A stretch of 64,000 nucleotides of DNA, from contig VWZP01009168.1 in NCBI GenBank assembly GCA_013396995.1, forward strand, positions 2,247,644 through 2,311,643, given 5' to 3'. Source of the stretch: Dicaeum eximium (lineage: Eukaryota; Chordata; Aves; Passeriformes; Dicaeidae). Positions 47,243 to 58,320 of this stretch are shown piece after piece. The position numbers were made by a program, and so were the translations under genes. The notes under the pieces are model-generated. The model did not search any database, was not told the origin of the DNA, and saw only the letters and a list, made by a program, of their open reading frames with translations. Within the stretch, counting starts at the first letter, position 1. Each line of letters begins with the position of its first letter.

Positions 47243-50087
47243 CATCCCCTGTGTTCTCTTTCACTCCAGATACACAGTTAATCCATCCTGGGCAAGGAGT
47301 GTGTCATCCCTGGCAGTCCATGGATCTAAACCACCAAGATCCCCATTTCAGTCCTAAATCCCTGGCTGTTTGTGAGCATTTGATGTAAACTGTCCTCATT
47401 TTTACCTGGGAATGAGTCAAAAGGGGATTTTTAACACCTCATATCTCACTGCACGTCCCCTCCACACAACCTGGGTTTGCTCAGCACCACATCAATGCAA
47501 AGGACCCCTGCAGAGCACAGCACTGGGCTGTGGATCCCCAGAGCCTCCCAACAGCGGGCAGAGCAAGCCCCAAAATAAAAAGAACATCCTGGAGATCCAG
47601 GACATAAGTGGAAATAGTCCCACAACTTGAAAAGTAGAAGAGATTTCAGCCAACTGTCCTGCCAAGTACCCCAGTGAAATCCTGTCCAAAAATATAAGTG
47701 AGGAACAAGCACCTGTGTCTGTTTGCTCAATAACATGAGGGAAATAAAATGTGCAGAACAAGACAGGAATTAAAATTTAGCTTCTTGATATGATGTTCCT
47801 TCTCAGTAAGCATCCTGTGCATTAGGGTAGCTTGGCAAAGGATATCCTCCCCATCTTCTGTTCCTCCTGCATTTCAGCCATTATTAAACCCAGATATTCC
47901 AGCTAGAGATTTCTTACAGTGCCATAAATGAGAAATAGTAGAAAACACCAGCAACTATTAAAAGGAAAGGTCTTTTGAATATTCAAAGCTCATAATTATG
48001 TTTGATGATGATCTGGAATGAACCATCTTGCATCAATAAGGACCAAAAATCCAGTTTCTTGCCCTGTTCAATTATTTTATTAAAAAAAAAAAAAATTAAA
48101 AAAGTTTTGTTTTCTGGTGAATTTATGAACCCTTTTGGTCCACCAAAAATGTTTTGGAAAGCAAGAAATAGCACAGAGTGTTGAAATTACCATGGTTCAG
48201 CTTTCTCTGCCATGGAATGAGCACAGCAGGACAATCTCACTCCTTCCTCTGCCAAGCTCTGTAAGACAAGAGCATCCATAGGATTTAGTCCTGGCACAGC
48301 AGGAATGAAGGGGAGTGTAGACAGCAGAATTTTCATATGTCACACTCAGTGATTGTCTATCACCTCCTCTCACTTCCCTTCATCACTGTTAATATAATTT
48401 TTTACACTGATTAATTGAAAAAAACCCCACCCTGTTCCATTGAATTTTATTAGCCAAACAGTTATGAGATAACCAGGATCAAAAATTACTAAATTCAAGA
48501 AAGAAATAATTCTTAGAAATGACCAATGTTCCTCTGTCTTCAGAAAGTACAAAAATTGATCCAATTTCTGTCTACTTGAGACCTAAAGTCCAAACCACTT
48601 TGGAAACAGAACAGCCTTCAGCAATTCTGCATTGAGCAAAGCCCCTGCTCACAGTAAATAAAAACAAGGGTGCAAATCAAATCCACCTTCAGAACATCCT
48701 GCAGAGTATTTATGGGTGTGAAATAAAGTGCAATTTTATTGGGCATTAATTGCCACAGGTGTCAGTTTTCAGGAAGCACTGCATTCATCCCAGAAGCCAG
48801 TTTTCCTCATATGAAATAAATATAAATATTTACATCGAAAAGATCCAAAATGGAAGACTTCTGTAAACTTGATATAACCCACTTCATTATTTCAGCCCTT
48901 CAAAAGGAGACACTGACCACAAAAAATGTTATAAATGAAATTTCTTGATAAAGTTATTGGCTAATTAAGTTGCATGTATGTCTAATTTCCCTATTAATTC
49001 CAATTTCATTGGTAGTCATTTATTATTATGGTTAAGTTGTAAGTTTGTTATAACAGGATTAACATAAAATACTTTGGGCATCATTATCATTATTAAGGAG
49101 GATCTCTGGTGATTACTGAGCACCCTAAGAGCAACACTGTTCTCTCCTCTCTCTTCAGAATTATTTCCTGAGAGGACCAAGACCCACCTCTTGGCCCACT
49201 ACCATTTATCTGCTCTTCCACCAGCTATATCCAGCTTCTCTCAGGGTATGAGACCATTTAATCCAGTTTAAAACCTCATTTATTTTCCCCTGAAGGAACA
49301 AAGGTCTCCTGCAAACACGCAGAAAGCCTCTGCCAATCTTCCCTTTGCTGCAAGCAAAGAAAGAAAATAGGACAGACAAGAATCACCCAGATTAACATTC
49401 TGGTTAGCATTCACCCCCTCTCCTGATTAACTTTGCCTGGTGCAACTTTATATGGTAAAGCCCTGCTTGAATCCTTTGCAAACCAACTTGAGGCTGGGAT
49501 GATAAGACATTTGGGTACTTTGCCTTCTCTGTTTCTCATCTAAGCTACTTGTCAGCTCTCAGAGGTTGTGCACCACAGAAGCCCTGTGGTATCTGGCATC
49601 TCCCTCACTGCTGCTGTGCCAAGGGACCCACCTGGGCACCGGGGAGGCAGCAAGGTGAGGGCAGTGGGAATGTGTCTCTGAAGGGATGGCATGAAAGCTT
49701 TTACAGGCTTTGGAAGCTGTAGGTGTAGCAAGCAGCAAGAGGATTTCTCTGTAGTGGAAGTGTCAGCACATTTCATTTTAGCATTTTGGTCTTCACAGTA
49801 AAAGAAAAAAAAAAAAGGAAAATGTGAAAAAAGAGAGAGTAAATTCAGCTGCTGTGATGGAAGAGCTTTTAGCAATTCTTTAACTGATTAAAGGGAAAAC
49901 AGTTTGCTTGTAGCTGCACGTGTCAGTCCTGTATATTTACACAACCTTCCCACTGCTCAGCACAGGGTGGCTTTCACAGGTGGTGTGAAGAGCAATCAGA
50001 ATCTCAACCTCTCATCAGCCGTAACTTTTCTATCCTCCAAAAGATCATTGCTCTGACCCCATTTGTCTGTTCCCACTAATCACAGAG

Positions 50088-50412
50088 TCACAGACTGGTT
50101 TGAGTTGGAAAAGACCTTCAAAATCATCCATTCCACCCCCTGCCATGGGCCAGGGACACCTTCCACTATCCCAGGTTGCTCCAAGCTCTGTCCTTGGACA
50201 CTTCCAGGGATCCAGAGGCAGCCACAGCTTCTCTGGGCACCCCGTGCCAGGGCCTCCCCACCCTCACAGGGAACAATTTTGTCCTCATATCCCATCTAAA
50301 CCTGCCCTCTGCCAGTTTAAAATCATTTACCCCTGTCCCATCACTATCTGCCCATGTAAAAAGTTGCTGTCTCTGTCTTAAAAGCCCCCCTAAGCACTCA
50401 AAGGCCACAGTC
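50088..50412 (-). mobile_element. CR1 LINE 3' fragment
   Basis: About 325 bp, with a 16-bp deletion after AAGCTCTGTCC. Confidence 0.93.
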
Positions 50413-50904
50413 ATTCAGAATTTTACATTGGTTGAAACAAAGGACCACAATTCCTTTTCTAGTCCAGCTGGGCTCAGCACAGCCAGTTCAGCCAGAAGAA
50501 AAAGAATTAGGGATGGTCCATTCTGCCTGGCACAGACCTATTCACTTTGCCCTTGTATCCATGGCATCAGCACAGAAGGATCAGGTCTGGTTAAGAGGCA
50601 TCTTTCAGGTTATGCATACTATTGGAAAAGTGGTGAATTTCCATTACTTATTTTAAAAAAAAATTAAACCGTCAAATTGAACCACAGTGAGGTGAAAGGG
50701 CTTGAAAATTAGGATCCTACTGGTGCTTTTACAACTCTCACCAAAACCGCTCTGAGTCACTTATTCTGTGAAACTTTTGGATTCTGACACCTTCTTACAC
50801 ATAAAATGTTGTGGCCAGGAGTGATTGCCCTGCAAGAAAAAAAAAGAAAAAAAAAAACAAAAACAAAAAACCAAAAAGTAGGAACTTCCCTTCTTAAAAA
50901 TAAA

Positions 50905-51050
50905 TGGTTCTGGAAACATTCAAGATCAGGTTGGATGGGGCTGTGAACAAGATGATGTAGTGGAAGATGCTGCTTATTGCAGGGTGTTGGACTAGATAAC
51001 ATTTAAAGGTTCTTTTCCACCCAAAGATGCTCTATGATTTTATGATTTTT
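50905..51050 (+). mobile_element. CR1 LINE 3' fragment, divergent
   Basis: AACATTCAAGATCAGGTTGG to GCTCTATGATTTTATGA, followed by a T run. Confidence 0.85.
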
Positions 51051-51626
51051 TTTTTTTTTTGATTCCACAAAGAATGACCAAGATTTTCAGATTTCACCTG
51101 GGAGCAGGAAAATGTCTACAGTAGAAATGAGTTTATTTCTGCAGGCTGCCCTATCAGACCTGCCTGGCAACTCTGAGTTTAAGCTCTGGGATACAGGGAT
51201 ATACTGATGAGAAAACAAGTTTTCTGAATTTAACTAGGTTTGAAAGGGCTGGGTGGTGGAACACAAAGTAAGGGCTGGATTTTGGGCAAATTCCACTGAC
51301 CTCTCAACACTCCACAAATGCCCCTTGCCTAAAATGTCAATTTGCAGCTCATTTTCTTAAAGTTTATTTCTCAGCTACTGGGTATCCATTAGATATTAGC
51401 TATGCAAAGGACATTTCAGTCACTGGCAGCACCCAGAGCTGATGTGTGACTGTGATCTCCGTTAGATGTGCTTGGAAAATTTAGGCATGAAATAGGAGAT
51501 GATAATTTCTACTGCAGAAGCTGGGGAGAAAAAGTACAGGTGTTTAATAAAGGAAAAACACTACTTTAGCTCTTCTGCTGTGTCTCCTGTGTAAGAGTCA
51601 AAGGGTGGGAGATTGGTGCAGTGACT

Positions 51627-52000
51627 TCACAGAATCATGGAATGCTTTGGGTTAGAAGGGACCTTTAGAGACCACCCAGTTCCACCCCCTTACAAAGTGC
51701 AGGGACATCTTCCACTATCCCAGATTGCTCCAATCCCTGTCCAGCCTGGCTTTGGACACTTCCAGGGATCCAGGGGCAGCCACAGCTTCTCTGGGCACCC
51801 TGTGCCAGGGCCTCACCACCCTCACAGCCAGGAATTCCTTCCCAAATTCCCATCTATCCCTGCCCTCTGGCAGTGGGAAGCCATTCCCTGTGTCCTGTCC
51901 CTCCTTCCCTTGTCCCAAGTCCCTCTCCAGCTCTCCTGGAGTCCCTTTAGGCACTGGAAGGGGCTCTAAAGTCTCTCCAGATCCTTCTCTTATCCAGGCT
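51627..52000 (-). mobile_element. CR1 LINE, right part of a copy split by an LTR
   Basis: Intact from GGAATGCTTTGGGTTAGAAG to CTTATCCAGGCT, where the nested LTR begins. Confidence 0.92.
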
Positions 52001-52577
52001 TGTGGTGGAAGGATCTTGACTGCACACCAAGTGCTCTCCAAGCCACTCTATCCCTCCCCCTTCCCAGCTGGACAAGGGAGAGAAAATCAGATGGGAAACA
52101 ACTTCTGAGTTGAGATAAGGCAGTTTACAATAACAAAAGCAAAAGTTTGTGCACAAGCAAAGAGAAAAAAAGAAAATTTTATTCTCTACTTCTCATCAGT
52201 GAGTGAAGTCTTGCCACTTCCCAGGAAGCAGGACATCAGCACACGGAGCAGCTGCTCTGGAATGCAAATATTGTAAATAACAAATGCACCCCCTTCCTTC
52301 CTTTCTTAGCTTTTATCTGAGCTGACATCCCATGGTGTGGAATATCCCTTTGGATAATTTGGGGCAGCTGTCCTGGTCGTGTCCCCTCCCAGGATCTCGG
52401 CCACTCCCAGCCCCTGGATGAGGGACATGGCGGGACAGAGCTGATGCTGCGCCAGCCCTGCCCAGCAGCAGGCAAAACACTGAGGTGTTCCAGACTCCTT
52501 TCAGCTCCCAATGCAAAGCCCAGCACTGGGAGAGCTGCTGGGGGAAAAGGAACTGCAGCTCAGCAAGAGCCAGCACA
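52001..52577. mobile_element. Degraded solo LTR nested in a CR1
   Basis: It begins TGTGGTGG, contains GAGTTGAGATAAGGCAGTTTA and GGAATATCCCTTTGG, and ends CCAGCACA, features I associate with a common avian LTR. It splits a CR1 copy at 51627-52000 / 52583-52660. The flanks AGGCT and GGGCT look like a slightly decayed target-site duplication. Confidence 0.7.
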
Positions 52578-52582
52578 GGGCT

Positions 52583-52660
52583 GAACACCCCCAGCCTGGC
52601 TCCAGAGCAGAGGTGCTCCAGCCCTCCGAGCATTTTCCTGGCCCTTCTCTGGATTTAACC
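52583..52660 (-). mobile_element. CR1 LINE, left part of the split copy
   Basis: Resumes with GAACACCCCCAGCCTGGCTC to CCTTCTCTGGATT, the next section of the same element. Confidence 0.85.
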
Positions 52661-53138
52661 AGTTTGATGGAAATGTCTGGATGTGTCTGACCCAACCATA
52701 CACTCACAGCACAACTTAATTAAATTGAAATAAATTTAAACATCAGTGTTTAATTTGAGTGCTCAGAGGCTTGCTCCATCAAATTCTGAGTTTCTCATAG
52801 ATCACCACTGAACTCAGGCTTAGTCTAACCCTAGAAATTACCTCCACAATGTGGAGTGGGCTGTGCAATACTTGTATGTATTGCATTGTATTACTTGTAT
52901 GAAGGGAGAATGCTGCTGTATTTGTAGGGATTTATAATATGTACTCAAAAGGAAGAAAATACATTCTCTCCAGAAAGAAAAAAATAAGTAAAAGTGTTCC
53001 TACTTGTAAATAAAAGAAAAATTTATTTTACAGAAGCATCATAAACTAAACTGATGTCAATTTTAAAAAAAAATATGTAAAGTTCTCTTTAATTTACAGC
53101 AAGTTCAGTCAGGACTCCAGAGCTCCAGCACTTGGATG

Positions 53139-53245
53139 GTTGCTGTGGCTGCCCCTGGATCCCTGGAAATGTCCAAGGCCAGGATGGACAGGGCTGGGAG
53201 CAACCTGGGACAGAGGAAGGTGTCCCTGCCCATGGCAAGGGATAA
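53139..53245 (+). mobile_element. CR1 LINE 3' fragment
   Basis: Runs from TGGCTGCCCCTGGATCCCTG to CCCATGGCAAGGG without the final tail. Confidence 0.92.
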
Positions 53246-53454
53246 ACACCAAAAGAGACTGATTTACCCACAAGCTTTCCCAACTGTTCTTGCCACCCAA
53301 AGGCATCCCAAGGTCAGATTTATACCTGTGTCCTTCTCTGTTCCCAAAGGACTCACCCTGACAGTTCAGCTACCCAGGGTTTTAGATGCTGCCCCTCTCA
53401 GTGCTGTTTGCTGGGATGCCTCTGTATTTCCTTGGGAAATAGCAGGGTTTGTGA

Positions 53455-53538
53455 GGCTGGCACAAACAGTTGGACTGGGTGATGTTGGTGTTAAAGTGGG
53501 TGTCTTCCAACTAAGGATATTCCTGTGATTCTATGAAT
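53455..53538 (+). mobile_element. CR1 LINE tail, divergent subfamily
   Basis: TTGGACTGGGTGATGTTGG to TTCCTGTGATTCTATGAAT. Confidence 0.75.
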
Positions 53539-53844
53539 AAGGAGTAAAACAGCCAAGGACTGCTGGGAGAAGGGTCAGAGGAGTGATCTGGGGTCTTGAA
53601 GATGAAAAGAAACAGCCAACCAAAGTTTGGGACTGGTATGGGTCTCTTTAAGCACTGAGATGACAGAGTTTGTCTGGATGGAAATCAGTGCCTCTATTCC
53701 AGCATCAAATATGAACACAGAGCAGAAAAGTCCTGTGGCTGTGACAGCAAAAAATTGTCTCTAGAAATGTATTTGTGGGGAGATCACCACAGATGGGGAT
53801 GGGTATAGGATATACTGATATATGTGTAGTTATACTGATATAAC

Positions 53845-53895
53845 AGGACTGTAACAGGATGATCCTTAAGGTGCCTTCCAAGCCAAACCCTTGGG
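53845..53895 (+). mobile_element. CR1 LINE tail
   Basis: GGATGATCCTTAAGGTGCCT then CCAAGCCAAACCC; ends just before the acceptor of the orphan exon. Confidence 0.75.
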
Positions 53896-53918
53896 TGACC
53901 CCTCCTTGCCCCCCACAG

Positions 53919-53988
53919 AAGGAAGTAGGTGAGGTGGGCTCCTACAACCCGCATGATTTCAGTGATGCCAAGGAGGAGATGCCACAGG
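53919..53988 (+). other. Orphan exon-like sequence
   Basis: A 70-nt segment sits between a strong acceptor (CTTGCCCCCCACAG) and a strong donor (GG/GTGAGT). It is open in one frame, containing GSYNPHDFSDAKEEM. I do not recognise the peptide and found no partner exon. A CR1 tail ends just upstream. It may be a host-RNA exon, a relic of a gene, or chance. Confidence 0.3.
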
Positions 53989-55229
53989 GTGAGTCCCTGG
54001 CTTTGGTGACACCTGGCTCCTGAGGGTGCTGCTGGCTGTGCAGAGACATTCTGTGATTCTAAGGTACTCTTTGAAGGGAGAAAGTGTCATCAAATGCCAA
54101 CACACTCAGGTTTGGGCCCCTGAAGAATCTCAGCCAGGTAAAGTACTGAAATAGCGACTTGCTCTCAAGAAAGCTGTCACCAGAGCCAAGAGAAGGGGTA
54201 GGTTTCATTTCAAAGGCTTTTGATAACCTTTAAATTTTTTTTTTGTTTCAGTAAGCCGTTTTTGAATGTCCCAGTTTCCAGATCTCTAACTAAGAGAAAG
54301 CTATGTGTCAGAATAAGACAAATCCTATGGGGTAACTTCTAATCTCATGGGCAAAATCATATTAATTTTTCTTCTTATTTTTCTTTTTTTTTTTTTAACT
54401 TCAGAGCATTAAGAATTACAAAATAATTATTTGGAACTTGGAAAAAATCTTGAAATCGGAAATTTCAAGAGGCACATTTTCTTCTCAGACCTTCACATCT
54501 TGCCTTATACAACTGCCAAAAGACGCGTTCGTGTCTCGATATAAACCATGGAAATTTCTTTTTTTGCCATTATAATGCTGTGGTGCATCAGCCGTGTTTG
54601 AATGCTCAACTATTCACCTTTCAACTACCTAGGTAACCCAAACCACTGACGCATTTAAGGTAGGCAATTTAGGGTCAGGCTGGTTGAACCTGACCTTCCG
54701 CTGCCTCGTAGGCTTTCGAAAACGTCTTTTGCTTCTAAAATTGGCAATTTAACTGACCCACTTTGCAATGATATTTCAGTAAATTGCATTAGAGGAAACC
54801 CCTTCTCAGGGCACCGTTTCCTTTAACCTGTACACCTCTAACATGAAGAGGGAAACTGAAATATACATTTAATTTCTGAAACATCAGCATCTTTTAAACA
54901 AGCGGATGTAGGTCATGGGTATCCCAAAACCCGCAAACTAAATTCTGCCCTTATTTGCATCCTCCTTTGGATGGCACAAGGTGAGTAAAATTTGGATTTG
55001 GGTATAAATATTAAGCAAATATAAAAAAAACCTGCCCTTTCTTTGCATCATTTTTATTTAAAAACCCACTAAAATTAGACCTGGGAAAAGTTCTGATCAG
55101 CAGCTCAAGGCTGTTACATTGAGTGTCACTTTATGGGGCACATCTGAGCTACTCATAACCAATTGTCAGAGCAAAATGATGGGAGTATTTCCTAAAAAAA
55201 GAAATATCAGAGAATAGACTGGATGTTAT

Positions 55230-55410
55230 AGAATTGTAGAATCATAGAATGGTTTGGGTTGGAAGGGACCTTGAATATAATCCAGTTCCACCCCTGCCAT
55301 GGGCAGGGACACCTTCCACTATCCCAGATTGCTCCCAGCACTGTCCAACCTGGCCTTGGACACTTCCAGTGATCCAGGGGCAGCCACAGTTTCTCTGGGT
55401 GACCTGTGTC
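55230..55410 (-). mobile_element. CR1 LINE 3' fragment
   Basis: Well preserved, about 0.8 kb upstream of the IL17A TATA box; begins GAATCATAGAATGGTTTGGG. Confidence 0.94.
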
Positions 55411-55663
55411 TTGTGTCATTTTACATCTCTCAGCCTTCACAAAGTTTCTCTGGAACCCTTCTGTCCTCTCCCTAATTTAGGAAGTTTAACTACATCCATC
55501 CCACTTCCCAAACTCCTCTCCTTAGGAACAACACTGCCTCACAGCATGGGAGAAGGAAAATGAAAGCAAAATGAAAAGGTGGCAAGCTTGAAACAAAGTT
55601 CACTCTTTTTTCCTATGTGGAAAGAGACTGACTTTTGGGAGCTCACTATCACCAAGCATTCTG

Positions 55664-55722
55664 ATCAACACTGAGATATCAACACTGAGATATCAACACT
55701 GAGATATCAACACTGAGATATC
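55664..55722 (+). repeat. 14-bp tandem repeat, four copies
   Basis: ATATCAACACTGAG is repeated four times nearly without change, about 580 bp upstream of the IL17A start codon. Confidence 0.9.
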
Positions 55723-56125
55723 ACACCTGAGGTTTAACCATGAATAAAAGCAGCCCAGCTCAGAGAAGAATTGAGCTTGAGTAGGGACATTGTTCCTCAG
55801 ACATCAAGAAAAATTACAGCCCATGGGAAGAATATGAGAGTAATTTGATGGTGGCCAGCTGTCCAACATCTGCCCAATCTGGGTGAAAAGGCATCAGACC
55901 AACCAAGGAACAAACAGATCCAAACCTGTGCCAGTGACTTTTTTTGATACCTATGGCATCCCAATTTAAAATTGAATATTTTGCACCCACAAATTTGCAA
56001 TGTTTGTGGTTTTGTCACCATTTGAGTGACATGGCTGAAGGAATGACATCATCTACAGATCTAAGATATATCCTGTATTCCACCTGTGTTAATGGAACCT
56101 ATACACATATGCTTCTTAATTTAGG

Positions 56126-56143
56126 TTATGGTCAGAAACCACA
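56126..56143 (+). promoter_or_regulatory. ROR-like plus RUNX-like motifs upstream of IL17A
   Basis: TTATGGTCA (56126-56134) is close to a retinoid-related orphan receptor half site, and AACCACA (56137-56143) is a RUNX core, three bases apart. A GGAAAA stretch resembling an NFAT core follows at 56156. ROR-gamma-t, RUNX1 and NFAT are known activators of mammalian IL17A. The binding itself is inferred. Confidence 0.4.
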
Positions 56144-56201
56144 GTTAAGGTTGGGGGAAAAAACACCTACTCCAAGTTATTTAGCACAGCCCAGAAACCC
56201 T

Positions 56202-56208
56202 TATAAAA
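56202..56208 (+). promoter_or_regulatory. TATA box of IL17A
   Basis: TATAAAA lies 84 bp upstream of the start codon, which leaves a short 5' UTR as is usual for IL-17 genes. Confidence 0.75.
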
Positions 56209-56291
56209 GGTCCAGCAGCAGGTGTGCCCTGACACCTTCAGCTCAGCAGAGCCCAGCACAAGCATCAGAAGCAGTAGGAGAAGAAAGGAAG

Positions 56292-56318
56292 ATGTCTCCA
56301 ACTTTTTGCGCTTCTCTG
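56292..56318 (+). CDS. IL17A: IL17A coding exon 1
   Basis: Nine codons, MSPTFCASL, end in phase 0 at a GTAAGA donor. The short first coding exon is typical of IL17A/F. The 5' UTR would occupy roughly 56232-56291 if transcription starts about 30 bp after the TATA box. Confidence 0.9.
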
Positions 56319-57968
56319 GTAAGAATTTAAATTCTGAGTTTATTTTCCCCCAGTCTGACAGAGATGTATTTAAATTGTAATAGATGGAATAGGGATCTGC
56401 ACCCACCCTCAAAATGTTTGTTTAGATCATTAATAATTAAAATAACTAAAATGTGAGAATACTCATGGGGCAGCAATGAGACTGTACATTAGTGACATGG
56501 GCTCCCACAGCATCCCCTGAGGCAAGAAATACATTTAAAACTCAACCTCTAGAGTGTCTTTATTTTTGTTATACCCTTTCTGCTATCTTCTGTACTACAT
56601 TATTTTCTATGATTTAACATTACAAACAGATTACGACTGGGTGTTATATATAACTGTCAGCACTGTGAGAATCAGTTAATGAGAGCAAAAATGGATGTGA
56701 CGTACAGCACAGTTTTCCATAATTACTCTAACCTGCAGTAGGGGCTTTAACCACCAGTTAGGCTGACTGTGGATGAATTCCACACCTTGTCTTGTGTCCT
56801 AAATGTACCAATTCTCTCCAGCTCAGACCCCTGCTCCTCGTGCTGCTGGCTGTGCTGTCAGCCAGCAGTCTTGCCCAGGGGAAGGTGATCAAGCCTGGGC
56901 TCAAGCCAGAGAATCTCTTCAAGCAAGCATCTGCTGGATGCCTGACCCAGAAAGACTCAAAATTCCCTCAAACTGTGAGAGTCAACCTCAGCATCAGCAA
57001 CACAAACCAGGACACCAAAGCCAGTCCGGACGTCAGCAGCCGCTCCCTGGCTCCATGGGATTACAGGTATGATCCTTGTCCCTATGGCCTGGAAAAGCAC
57101 TGGATGCCCTGGCCAAGAAAAATGCTTTCATCTCTATTCTCAGTGCTTCACAGTTGGGAGATTTTGGAAATATGAAGGTATCCATGTCCCTATAATCCTC
57201 CTTGAAAGAGAGCCAGTACAGAAAGCAGCACAAAAACCCCCACATGGCGTAGGCAATATACAGAAGGCAAGGCAAATTATTTTTAAAATTTAATAATTAA
57301 TTTGTATACTGGGACAAGTTTTATCTTCTAAAGCATTCTTTATGTAAAACATCATTAAAAAATACCTCAGAGGGTTAATATTGCACCAGATTCAAGTGGT
57401 TTAACACCAACATTTCACGTTTTGGGGAGGAACTGAAGGATTTGGGGTCTGTTAGTTGGAGCGACACATTGGAAAGCTCAAATAATTTCTGATAAGTCTT
57501 TCAAAGCCAATTTCTGCTTGGAGCAAGTCCTTTGCAAAGGCAGTGCAGCCATACATTTAAAAACATCCAGTATTTATCTACTGACATTTTATTTCTTAAA
57601 AACCAGCAGTCTTGGAGAATCCGCTGTCCCTCTGTAGGCAATCCACCCCAGGATGCCGAGCAGGGAGCAGGTAGTCATGCAGACTATGGTGCCTTTGGAT
57701 TCAAACATTCCCTTTCCTGCCAACCCCCAGGATCGACGAGGACCACGACCGCTTCCCGCGGCTGATCGCGGACGCCGAGTGCCGCCACACGCGCTGCGTG
57801 ACTCCGGAGGGACAGCTGGACCACGGCCTCAACTCCGTCCCCATCATGCAGGAGATCCTGGTCCTGCGCAGGGAGCAGAGGGGCTGCCAGCAATCCTACA
57901 GGCTGGAGAAGAAAAAAATCACCGTGGGCTGCACGTGTGTCACCCCCTTGGTCCAGCACCAGGCCTGA
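56292..57968 (+). CDS. IL17A: Interleukin-17 family cytokine, IL17A by synteny; complete, 3 exons
   Basis: A secreted homodimeric cytokine of T helper 17 and innate lymphoid cells that signals through IL-17 receptors on epithelium. The spliced frame is 510 nt and encodes 169 residues. A signal peptide covers about residues 1-28 (LLLVLLAVLSA core). The mature part has SLAPWDY at 84-90 and the cystine-knot-like set C108, C113, C143, C158 and C160, plus C49 near the N-terminus. One N-glycosylation site lies at NLS 64-66. VPIMQEILVLRRE and VTVGCTCVTP-like strands (here ITVGCTCVTP) mark the family. The ATG at 56292 is 84 bp downstream of a TATA box and gives the signal peptide. IL17F is the main alternative; plus-strand placement beside mir-133b and PKHD1 favours IL17A. 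No break is seen. Confidence 0.93.
56822..57066 (+). CDS. IL17A: IL17A exon 2: signal peptide and N-terminal arm
   Basis: The exon is 245 nt with acceptor TTCTCTCCAG and donor GTATGA. It encodes LRPLLLVLLAVLSASSLAQG, the N-terminal extension with C49, and ends in SLAPWDY with a split arginine codon. Confidence 0.95.
57731..57968 (+). CDS. IL17A: IL17A exon 3: cystine-knot core and stop
   Basis: The exon has acceptor CAACCCCCAG and completes the split arginine. It encodes IDEDHDRFPRLIADAECRHT and onwards to GCTCVTPLVQHQA, with TGA at 57966-57968. Five cysteines lie here. The first 120 bases are rich in CpG, unlike the AT-rich introns around it. Confidence 0.95.
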
Positions 57969-58217
57969 CGGGAGCTGGAGGTGCAAGAGGAAGGAGCCAC
58001 AGAGAGCTTCCTTCATGGAAGGGACCTGATCCAGCCTCCAAAAAGCTGAATCAAGCCATAAAATTTGTCAAGAATACATCAGAATATATCGAAAATTAGG
58101 TGTCTTGGTTAGAAAGTAATGTTTTCCCCAAAAATCTTCAACCCCAGACACTTTCATGTGCCAGGCTGAAAAGTAATGGGAATTTTACCCGTCCTTAGTT
58201 TACATTTTGAAATGTCT

Positions 58218-58320
58218 ATTTATGTAAATCTATTTATGCTGGTGGAAAAGGTGGTAATAATGTATTATCCTAATATATATATTTTTAAAGTATTAAGGTA
58301 ATGTTAATTTATGTAATAAA
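58218..58320 (+). promoter_or_regulatory. AU-rich elements and poly(A) signal of IL17A
   Basis: ATTTA pentamers occur at 58218, 58232 and 58307 in an AT-rich 3' UTR, the arrangement that destabilises cytokine mRNAs. AATAAA at 58315-58320 is the likely poly(A) signal, giving a 3' UTR of about 370 nt. Confidence 0.7.

Larger units (their letters stand above)
45906..56125. other. Interval between mir-133b and IL17A
   Basis: No gene is recognised apart from the orphan exon-like segment at 53919. CR1 copies occupy much of 46-53 kb. From about 54060 to 55200 no repeat is visible, which makes that part the best candidate for conserved regulatory sequence of IL17A. Confidence 0.55.
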
